Positions 11,901-23,900 of a stretch of DNA of 64,000 bases are shown here, one piece after another. Numbering within the stretch: the stretch's first letter is position 1; each line of letters opens with the position of its first letter. The DNA is from Coenobita brevimanus (lineage: Eukaryota > Arthropoda > Malacostraca > Decapoda > Coenobitidae): the NCBI GenBank assembly GCA_032717465.1, contig CM064653.1:39772055-39836054 (forward strand), given 5' to 3'. The translations under genes and the position numbers were made by a program. The notes below the pieces were generated by a model. That model did no database searches and was not told the DNA's origin. It worked only from the letters and a program-made list of their open reading frames with translations.

Positions 11901-13395
11901 GCAAGCAAGCATGCTGGAGCCTTCAAAAATGAAATGAAATAAACATCCTCTGTCACTACAAAAGCTAGCCTGTTTGTCACTCACTAGGCCTTCTGATATC
12001 TCTCTTACTTTCTCAATAATGATTCTTCTACATTCCTTCCCTACAACACTCAACAGACTAATGCCACGATAATTCTTGCACTCCGTTCGCTCACCTTTAT
12101 TTCTGTACAGGAGTACAATCACAGCCGTCTTCTATTCTACTGGCACAGTTTCACACATCCATGTTTTTTACATTTCTTCAACATGCACTTCATTCTGCTC
12201 TCTCCACTTCACTTAATCATCTCTGCATACACCTCATCAACCCCAACTGCTTTCCCGTTTTTCAGCTGTTTTACAGCATTCTTCACTTCTGCAAGTGTCA
12301 CGTTCCTGGCACTGTATTCCTTCTCTGCACACCCCCAAAACCAATCATGTTAACAGCTGCTCTGCTCTCTCCATTCTCATTCATCAGATTTTCAAAATAT
12401 TCTTTCCATTTGGTCCTTACTTCATGGGTTAATAATCTACCACTTACATTCCTCACACTTCCATATTTCTTTCCACTGTCACTTCTACATTTTCACACCT
12501 CTTTCCAGAATAACTTCCTATTTTCAGTGTAACATGCATTCATTTATCTTCCTAGATCATCATTTACCTCATTCTTTTTCCTCTTCACTAGTCTCTTTAA
12601 GTGCTTCTTGCTCTCAATACATTCAGTTCCTCTTTCAAATGAACCTCTGTCCTGTATCCACTCTAGCAACTTCTTCGTCTTTTCTTCCACTGCTCTCTTA
12701 ACCTCTTCATCCCACCATGCATTACCTTTCTTCTTTGTTGCTGCTCTTGCAAAACCATACACCGCTTTAGCGTTCCTAATTAAACAATCCCCGTATGCAC
12801 TCCACAAGTTGTCCAGATCCATTTCCTTTCAATTCACTGACTCCAACTCTGCCTCTGCTTTGGCCCTGTATTCATCTGTCATTTCATTAATCCTCAGCTT
12901 CTCAACTTTCAGTGTCTTTCCCTGACTGCTCCTCTCTCTTCTGATCCACCTCATTCCTCTCAGCTTGATCTTGCATACCACAAACATGTGATCAGACAAA
13001 CCTTCACATTGTCCTCTCACCGCCCTTGTATCAGCAACACTTCCCAGCTTCAATTTCTCTATAAGCATGTAATCAATCAGGCTCTTTCAACATGATCTCC
13101 ATTCCCTCTGTACCATGTATATTTATGTGCATCTTTATGCTTGAAGTAAGTACTACAAATGCACAATCTCCTTTCCTGACACAAGTTCTTCAGCTGCAAT
13201 ATGTATATATATATTTATCATTCATTCATTGCCAGACGCCATATATCCCAAACGGGGTGGCCAAGGGCTTAGAGTTAATTGTTTTACATGGAGGGGCACT
13301 AATCCTCCACCAATCCCACTTGACACATAGGGAGAACGTTATGCCAACAGCATCTGGTGCTCCCAGGCGGTCACCCATCCAAGTACTAACCAGAC

Positions 13396-13458
<63 letters not shown>

Positions 13459-13490
13459 TGCATATATATATATATATATATACACATATA

Positions 13491-13528
<38 letters not shown>

Positions 13529-13544
13529 GGCATATATATATATA

Positions 13545-13598
<54 letters not shown>

Positions 13599-13619
13599 TA
13601 TATAAATATAAACATATAC

Positions 13620-13673
<54 letters not shown>

Positions 13674-13920
13674 TAATTTGGTTTTATGCCAGGTATCCCC
13701 GAAGGGCTAAGGCGTTGCCCCTAGGTAGAGGACTTTTTGGACTGGAGCGTGTAGCATTTTATGACCGGATGCCCTTCCTGATGTCTACCAATGACCCTTG
13801 GGTGGATTCGATCCTCCGACCCTTCGGTCAGAGTGGAGCGCTCTAACCCACTGAGCCACGGCTGCTACAAAATTAAATATTGCGAGGATTCGAACCAGTG
13901 TTTGCAACTGCGTGAGTACA

Positions 13921-13963
<43 letters not shown>

Positions 13964-14502
13964 TATAAAATCATCATCATTAAGACCTCCTTTCCCACCC
14001 AAGAGCAGGGTGAGGAGTAGCAATGTCCCAACAGCCCAAATTTGCCCAATCCAATAGGTCACGCTTCCTTTCACTCATCATTCAAGCCCCCTGAATCCTG
14101 GCTCTACCAGATACGCCAAAAACATTCACCACGTTCTGTAGCTTCACATAAACGTATCCAATTGAGTCAATCTGGACTCAATCAGTGGTGGATGGGGGTG
14201 CCCATCATCCACTCACTCAATGTATAGTGATGCCATATGAGCTCTACACTGAGTGACAAGCCAAATGGTTTCCTGTACCCAGGAAACCATTTACTACACT
14301 GCATGGTAACCATATAACCAGGGTTTCTGGCAGGGTTAAGTGTCCCCCAGATTCATCCATCCATCTACCATCCAATCCTAAATTGCCCCATGAGGAGCGT
14401 AGGAGCCCACAATCCTCAGTTTCCTTGGATTAATATAATTCCTGTTAAATTTTCTTAGGGCTTCTACCTAAAGATAGGATGAATAAAGGATGACTAGGGC
14501 GA

Positions 14503-14577
<75 letters not shown>

Positions 14578-14680
14578 GAGAGGGGCTGGTCACTCTCATC
14601 TTAAATGTCAGGACCGACTTGCCTAGTTCTGGGCTTTTAAGCTCCTCATGGGGCAACGTAGAATTGGATGATGGCTGGCT

Positions 14681-14719
<39 letters not shown>

Positions 14720-14842
14720 CAGTATATATACATATTAAAAAAAGATAGATTCACTCTCATCTTAAATGTCAGGACCAACTGCCTAGGCCCTGGCTCCTAC
14801 GCTCCTCATGGGACAATGTAGGATTGAATGGATGGATGAAGG

Positions 14843-14880
<38 letters not shown>

Positions 14881-17601
14881 TAAAGATATAACTATATATG
14901 ATAGAATGAAATTGTTCTAATACAGATTCCTGAGATGCAACTCACCTTCTACATGTATTTTGTCTCTACAAAACAAAAAACTATGTGTTGCTCATAATCT
15001 CCATGTTAACTACAGTAAGTAACAACTTGTGTAACTCTATAATTTCATGGCATTTTGACTATTGTATAAGTTTAATGTATGTCACTGAAACAAAAATCTC
15101 TTGGAAGTCTAAGTAAAAAATATCTAGTAGATTAATAGGCTGCTGTACAAGACTTCCCTGACCTGAAATCATACCGGATGTCTCATATTACAGTATGTGA
15201 TTAGATTCAAGGCTTAAGCCTTAAACCAATGCTACCTCTAAGTAATGCTTGTAGGATCTCAAATGCTGGTCTATAATTGATTAGGTTCATCTCTACACTC
15301 TTCATAAACTGGAGTACAGTAACATTTGCTAGTTTTTAATCGTTTATTAACACTCCCTTCTGTAAGGAGTTACTAAGAAATAAGTGGCCAAGACTTTTTT
15401 TTTTTTAACTCTACAGTGAAAGTGATTTCATGGGAGGATTGAGGGGTGTTGCCCATGCTGCCCAAGCAACATTACTGCTTTACCACACTGAAGATTTATC
15501 TACAGTACTTCATCATCATCATCATCATCCAATCCTACGTTGCCTCATAAGGAGCGTACAAGCCTGGGGTTAGGCAAGTTGGTCCTGACATTTAAGATGG
15601 GAGCGACCAGCCTCACTTATCTCTGAGTGGCATTAAGTGAGGAATAAACTCTAACCACCCCTTGGATATAAACCTGCACAGGCTCAATCTGATTGGAGAG
15701 CCTTAATTGCCCACTGAACCAACAGGCGCCATAATTTGGTTACCACTCAGCAAAATAAATAGTTTCCTGGCATACAGGAAGCCATATGGCTTGTCACTCA
15801 GTGCAGAGTCACCTGTAGAAAGAAGGAAGAGTAATGAAGGAAGGAAAGAAAGACAGAAGAGGGTGGAAGGAAAGAAAGAAGAAAGGAAAGGGCAGTCACC
15901 CTAGAGCAGCACTACATCACATGAGTGGATGGTGAGCACCCTCATCTACCACTATAACTACATCTTTTATTAGCTATTACGTATATTTCTCCGAAACAAA
16001 TGTCATCCAAACCATCTTTGGTTGACAAGAGTCACTTAGTTGGCCGCAAGAAACGGGAGGCCAAACCCTCATTACTCTCGAAAGTGATGTGGGCAATATC
16101 TCAGAAACATTCCTGGACCCGCCCCTGGATCTCTCTGACAGGAGGAGGTATGGTAGCTATGGAACACAATTTTGCATGAGAATAAAAATGTCCTCAGTAA
16201 GTAAAGTAGCGAATAAAGATCAATTAAATCTATCATAATATCTGTCCAAACTTAAATTGGTTCGTATTCACTCCCTACCTTCAACTTTATCCAGGTGCGC
16301 AAGGGTGAGACCGAGGGGATTTGGGCGGTGGGGAGAGCGAGTGGCAAATACTCCCACACGGTGACCATCTAGCCTTGGGGGAGATACTTTGGCTTTCTTG
16401 TGCCCTCTCCCATTGCCAGTATTCTTATCAAATACAAAAATTATCCTGTAATAAAGAAATAATTTGTTATATTTCTATCTATCCATTGCCAGATGCCTTA
16501 ATCCTGCATGGGGTGGCCACATACAAAGCGCCTCCATGTCGCCCTGCCATTTCACTGCCCTGCTGCCAAATCACACCCCTCTCTCTCATATACCTCTCCA
16601 CTCCATCCTATAAATTCCATGACATCATCTCTTCATTTTATAATTACTACTGTATTTATATACAATTTCATTCAGCCTGAGTGACTTTTCAAACTAGAGC
16701 AGTTAGCAATAACTTTTATTTACCATTTCACTGGTGCTGGAGTGGGATGCCTTCATGTGGTGGCACTGATATACCTGGTTTGCTTCGGTGCCTGGTTATA
16801 ACATGGATTCCTCAACTACTTCCTTACCTCTCAAAAGGAGGATGGTGGACAGTAAAAGAATGGCAACTTCAAGCTGCACTCCACCAGGTTCATGCCACAG
16901 ATGAACCTGGGGCTAAAACTGCTACTTCTACTGCTACCCCTTCACTACAAAACATCTCCCACAAACTGAACAATACTGTCGTGAGGTAATAGTTTTTATT
17001 TTGTTTATGAAGGCTCCAACATGCTTGCACGCATCGGCCTCGGTCATCTAATGGTGGCTCTCCATGCTGCTTGATCTCTGGCAGCCTCCCTATTTAGTCC
17101 CTTATCCCTGAAGTCACACTCTATGACCTCGTCCCAGGTCTTTTTTGGTCTGCCTCTAGCAACCCTATCCCCAATGCTAATACTTCTCACTTTCTGCACC
17201 CAACTGTGATTCCTCATCCTCTTCACATGCCCAAAACATCTCAATCTACCTCTTCTCATCACAACACCAATACACTCCAGTCTAATCCTTTCAATAAATT
17301 ACCTCACAATATTCAAGGGGTTAAAAGGGGGAAAAAATTAGCTCACTGGAAAAAAAAAAAAAAAAAAAATGCATTTCAGTTTTGTATGTAATGTATGGTA
17401 GTTTGTCATACAAAAAAAATAGTAAACAATAACTTTATAAATATGCAGACAATTCCCTCTCATCTTCAATGTTCAGACCAACTTGCCTAGCCTCGGGCTC
17501 CTACACTTCTCATGGGACAACATAGGATTGGATGATGGATGGATGGATAGACAATTCTTAACTTACACTGCACTAGCAGGGAACCCAGCACTGTCCAGGT
17601 T

Positions 17602-17663
<62 letters not shown>

Positions 17664-17852
17664 TAATAATTTGATTTTACGCCAGGTATCCCCGAAGGGC
17701 TAAGGTGTTGCCCCTGGACTGGAGCGTGTAGCATTTTATGACTGGATGCCCTTCCTGATGTCTACTAATGACCCTTGGGTGGATTCGATTCTCTGACCCT
17801 TCGGTCAGAGTGGAGCGCTCTAACCCATTGAGCCATGGCTGATATATATACA

Positions 17853-17934
<82 letters not shown>

Positions 17935-20900
17935 TACTGGTACATGACTGTGCATACCAGCATTGCCTGAGACAGCCCCCTGTGGGAGACAACTGCTAGG
18001 GTCCCATTTTACCTCTTGGATGTCAAGTTCCTCTTTGGGCCCAAAACCCCGGGGAAATATTCTCCATGGACCTGTTCCTACATGAACCTATTACCCAAAG
18101 ACTTTATTTTCCCACTACCCACCCACCCATCTTTCCCTCCCAGTAACCCACCACACCCATCTAATCCTTCCTACCCAACCCACCCACCCTGCCCACCTTA
18201 TCCATCCACCTATCCACCAAGCTCATTGCAATATATGACTAGCAGGGGTACTTAGCACTCCCAACGTAAAACCCTAAGACTGCATACCAGCACTGTCTGG
18301 ATGGCACCTCCCCCTGTGGGAGAAGATCCTCAGGATCCCATCTTACCTAGTGAACCTATTTTTCTCCTTGGATCCATTCCCCTGGGCTATATTTTATGTG
18401 GACTTATTCTTACCATATTCCCACTACACATCCACCCAACAACCTTGCCTACCCATACCATCTGCTCTGCCCATCCCCACCAATCCATTCACCCATCCAA
18501 CCCAATGCAACTAATACTGATATGGTTGCAGAAGTAAAAAATCTAGAAACTGGATACCATGCTTCCACAATGCTGACTAGATAACAGTATTTCTAATTAG
18601 TTCTATCCTTGGCCATCAGGGGCACCACTTTGGTAACTGTAATGTACACATCTACATTTGTCATAAAAAGTTACACATGTTAGAACTATCCAGAGAGTTG
18701 TATATGCATCCCTCCTTTATCTCTTTACAGGAGACAGACAGACAGACAAACTTTCTCATTTATATCTACTGTATACTGCATATGCAGATGGATGGAATAT
18801 GCAGATTACCCCCTTCCCTGCAATAATGTCTTCAGAGTCTACTCTTGCTTTTTGTTTTTTTTGTCTCTTTGTACTGCACCAAGAGGGTTAATGATGCCTG
18901 AGAAGTTTACCTGTAAATGAAAAGAATTATAAGGTGGCAACCTGTACATACCAGCAATAACAAAGATACAACAGGTCTAAACAGGATGTCCTGAGATACT
19001 GTGGCCATTAAGTGGGCTGAAAATCTTAACTACATACAGTATACACTCATCCTATATATCAGTTTCACATACAATAACTTATTATATGTTAATGATGTGT
19101 TCCAACATATTAATATTTCCCATAAAAGTGGGACTGTAAATTGAAGGAACAGGCAAATCAACTCTACAGATAGCATGGAACTTTAACTGGCTTTTTTTTT
19201 TTTTTTTTAACAGCTGTGACTTTACAGCACACACACACACACATACACACAAAGTAATGAGGACTTTTTGTGAATTTCCCTTCAGTTTTGGGTAGTTTTA
19301 AAATCAGAAAACTTAGCTGGGGTTCCTGGTTTTGTTCAGTGCTGATTAATCTATATCCTGAAGAGGATTCCTGAGACATAAACTACTTTAGAAGAAAGTA
19401 CGATTTGAAAATGAGAGAGAGAGAGAGAGAGAGAGATTAAACCTTTTATCTTACAGCTGGTTTGTTTAAGCCTGACAGAACTTGGCTATTCTCTTAACTT
19501 GAATAGTACACCTTGGTTCCATTCAATTTAATAAGCCTTAAAATTTTAGGTCAGGCATGAATTTCCTTGGCATTTAGTCAAATCAGTCCTCAAACCTGAC
19601 AGCACTGGTTATCAACTGAGCTGCTTCCCTGCCAGGTGAGAACTACCTACCTATCTATTGCCAGATGCCTCAATCCCATAAGGGGTGGCCACAAACAAAT
19701 TGCCTCCATGTTGCCTTGTCCAATGTCATTTCACTGCTCTACTCCCAGCTCACACCCCAATCTCTCATATACCTCTCCACTCCACTCCTCCATCTCATCC
19801 TCAGCCTCCCCCTCCCTCTCCCCCTTTCCCTTCACTCGTATACACTCTCCTTGTCAGTCTCTTGCTCTCCATATGACCAAACCACCTCAATATATTCCTC
19901 CTAGCACTTTCTACCACATCCACATCACAATGCTCCTTCACTTCCTCATTTGTCATTCTGTCTCTTCATGTTACTCCACATACTCTTCCCAAATACCTCA
20001 TTTCCACTACTCTCACTCCTGACTTGTGTCCTTCCAACTCCAAGCTTCACTTCCATACGTCAATACTGTTGTGCAGTGACTTTTTTACTTCCATTCACAC
20101 TTCCCTACCCCTTATCACTGCTTTCAAAGAACCAGCAACCTTTCTTACTAGTTGTACCCTTTCAAGCACTTCACCCTTTAAACTTCCATCTTTACTTATC
20201 GCACCACCCAGCTACTTAAATGCACTCACATTTTCCACTTCCTCCTCATCCAGCCTCACTGTACATTCAGTGGCTTCATTTCTCTCAAAGACCACAACTT
20301 TACTCTTCCCTACATTCACCTTTAGATTCCATTTCTTACACATTCTCCCAGACTCATTCACCAAGCCTTGCAGCTCTACTTTGTCTTTACTTAACAATAC
20401 ACTGTCATCTGCAAACAACAGTACAGGGAGTTTCCAAACACTGCCCTCTCTCACTGGGGTCACTCCAACATCCACTGCCCTATCTTGTACAGTGAACCCC
20501 AACACAATACGAACTCACATGGTGCGAATCACCTACAATGTAAGGTCAACCCAGAAAATGTTTATTTTTAATGAATGTGAAATCTGGGAATTGAGCTTCC
20601 TAACACGTGAATCGGCTGTATGATTCCAAGGCAAAAGCAGACTTCCCGCCATTGCTGCAAGTGTTGGGCTGGACAATGCAAGTCAGTCACACGAAGGCAG
20701 GTGGCTGGCAACAAGCCAGATCCAAAATGGCGGGCGGCTGGCCAGCTATCTGCATGCCATCTACTGACACTCCTGGGTAAAGAGACACTTCTCTTCCATA
20801 TTGCCGCGAGAACACGTGTTGTACCTCGCATCCTGTGGGTCGTTTTAGCATCATCACAGTACCCACATGTTCATCATGGACCCACCAAAGAATTCTAAGA

Positions 20901-23900
20901 GCAAGAGGATCACACTGGAGTTGAAGAGTAAGGTTATTAAAATGAAGCAGGAAGGGAATGGGTACCCACCCTCCTTCCTTCTTAACAAGGCCAGAAGTCA
21001 CTTAAATAAAGGTAGTTGGTGTTCTATTTGTTGTTTTACTTGTTGGTCCAACTAGAAGTAATATCAGACAAAGTATTAGCAGGTTAGAGTAGGCTGGAAG
21101 GGGACCCGAAGACCAAGCTCTGGGTGGGCTGTTCATCACATACAATTTTTCCCATAAGTTCTTTGGTTCACACAATGTAAAACTGTAGAATGCGAGGGTT
21201 TTTGCCGCCCATAAACTCACATTGTGTGAGGGTGCACTGTACCTTTTCTATAACACCATCCACATACAGACTGAACAACCATGGGGACATGACACATCCC
21301 TGTTTCAATCCAATATTCAAACAGAAAAACTCACTCGGTTCACTAGCCACACACACTGCAGCCTTAGCCTCCTAATACATACTCTTCATCGCATTCAACA
21401 ACTTCCCATTTACTCCATATATTCTTAATACTGTTACTTTCCACATTTCTTGTCTATCCACTCTGTCATGTGCTTTCTCCAAATCCATGAAGGCCACATA
21501 CAACTTCTTTCCCTTCTCTAGAAACTTTTCCACTAAAGACCTAAGAATGAATATCTGATCTACACAACCACTTCCCTGCCTAAAATCTCCCTGTTCTTCT
21601 CAAACTAATTTCTCTGTTATTCCCTATCTCTGTCAATAAGTATTCTATCATATACTTTTCCTATTACACTAAGAAGACAAATGCCCCTATGATTACCACA
21701 CAATTCTTTTTCTCCTTTTCTTTTGCACAGGGGAATAATTATTCCTGACTTCCAATCCTCCAGAACTCCATCTTTCTCCCAGGCCAATCTGTACATCTTC
21801 CATATCCATTCTACTACTATCTCTCCCCCATGCTTCAGCATTTCACCACACACTCCATCAATTCCTGGGGCTTCCCCCATTTTGACTTTCTTCATTACTT
21901 CCACTACGTATATCCTACTGATGTCTTCCTCTCTTCTCACCTCCCTCCTTCTCAGCCATTCCCCAGCCACTTATACTCACATTCTTTTTATTCTCTATGT
22001 TCAACAATAAGTTAAAATGTTCTCTCCAACTGCTCACTTTCTCTCCATTCTCCACTAGCAATCTACCATATATATCTTTCACTCCCCAACTTACTTCTTT
22101 ACCACCCTGTCTAACTCTCTTTACCTCTTTCCAGAATATTTTCTTACATTCACTCCACTTTACACTGAAATTCCTTCCAAATTCCTCATCTGCTCTCTTA
22201 TTACTCTCTCTTACTAATCTTGTCACCTCTCTCTTCCTCTCTACATATAACTCCCTGCTCCAGATGGGATTCGATCTCTGGGCCATTAGGAATGCAGGCT
22301 GCCTTAAAGGTGGCAGAAATACAATTCAAAATATGCCACAAGACTGAAAGGGGTTAACTAAAACTCACCACACATGAGAATACTGATCAAGACCTTGGAA
22401 AGCATGCTGGGGATTGTTAAATGTAGATTTCTCGAGCTTGAGCTTTCCACGTGTCAGACTATTCACACTTCCTTGTCGTGGTGTCCCATTTTTAGTCCGG
22501 AACCATGAACTGATGTGCCCTGTGGATGATATGTTGTTATGGGAAAATTTTGGCCCACCTAATCTGCTAACATAATGGTATTATTTATTTTATCTGTGCT
22601 ATCTCTAGACAATTATATTCAGCCCAGGAGAGATATTTCAAACTGGAGGGGTTAGATACAACTTTAACCAACTCTTTCCATACCTGTACTACAGATGAAC
22701 AGTCACTGAACAAAATCATGTAATGATTGCAAAATAATAGTACAAAAGACATCACCAATAAATACTGTACTATGTTGTTGTCTATTAGTACACACAATTG
22801 AACGAAAAATGAACTCTTTCATAGAAGTTTCCCCCAGCTGAATGAAATTGCCTTGAATTAACCACAACCGAATTCATAACTGAACCTCAACCAATAAATG
22901 GGTTAAGTGAGGTATAATTATGAAGTAAATGAAGTACCTCAACCTAAGAGTGTTTTCCTTTAGCTGAATAAAATCATCTGGTATTAGACAGAAAAAGTTT
23001 TAAAAGTGTGCCTCAGCCACTTCACCTTTCACTTTGAGAAGATGCAAATGACTCTCTCAAGCATTCTGACATGAAATACATCATATATAGCATTTGCAAA
23101 AGGTTTCTGGTGGTGAAAATGTTATAAAACTTTAACATCTTCACTACAACGGTTTTTTTTTTTTTTTTATTTATTCATCTCTTTACATAATCTTCATGAC
23201 CATCCTGACCTTTATTCCCACCTAAAGATGGGGTGAGGTAGTAACCAGAAACATGGAAAGGGAAAGCACATATGTGGGAAACCATAAAGAGTATTTCCAG
23301 TGAAATCAGCCACACAATCATTCAAGCCAACAGATTCTGGTTCCATTTCACAAACCTACCAGTTGCACATATTTTTTTCCTTTACAGACATGCACTTCAT
23401 TTACATGTGGTAATGTTCTTCCACTGAAAATGAAGTTAAATGATTATCCATGTCATCTGCTTTTCTGTACTGATATATATTATATCCAACCACCTCCATC
23501 CCTAGTCCATTCCTCAACCTCATCAACTTACATTCCTTGCTTTCTCACAAACTCCTTTACCGTATTATCTGGTAATCTTCCTTTTTCTTGGCCTTCAAGC
23601 ATCCTCCCTCTTTCAAGCTCCCTTACATATACTTTATCAGCATAAATTTTCTTCAAATGACCATACCATCAATTACATTATTATTAACAGACTACCTTAC
23701 ACTTTATCTTTCATGAGTCACTATGTTTCTTATCCTATTCACTCTACTGACAACAAACACAGTCCTTAACAGTCCCACTCTCACTGCTCTCATTACTGAC
23801 TTTTCAAACTCAATCCATACCAAAGTTTAACGGCCAAATGTTCATGTGGGCATTAAATAATCTTCAAGCATTCCTCCTGCAGCCTCCATACTCACACCTC

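Larger units (their letters stand above)
8717..13090 (-). mobile_element. LINE-B copy split by a nested LINE-C/LINE-A insertion
   Basis: The minus-strand LINE-B reading is in two blocks. 13090-11935 encodes the pre-RT region ([23 protein letters not shown]) up to [20 protein letters not shown] and [12 protein letters not shown]. 9180-8717 resumes at [11 protein letters not shown], then [12 protein letters not shown] and MSPWLFNIY. It has many stops, and its catalytic segment reads YSDEAVLL instead of YADDAVLL. The gap between the blocks is filled by LINE-C. At 8717 the copy ends against a SINE. Confidence 0.85.

Noticed and set aside
13340..13399. 5S rRNA gene
   Set aside because: Only the 3-prime half is present and it is fused to LINE-A sequence, so it is a SINE part rather than a gene.
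13226..13627. Tyr/Ile repeat protein
   Set aside because: Translation of a (TA)n microsatellite.
13788..13863. tRNA gene (good A and B boxes on the minus strand)
   Set aside because: Followed by a SINE body and tail shared with the copy at 17660, so it is a SINE head.
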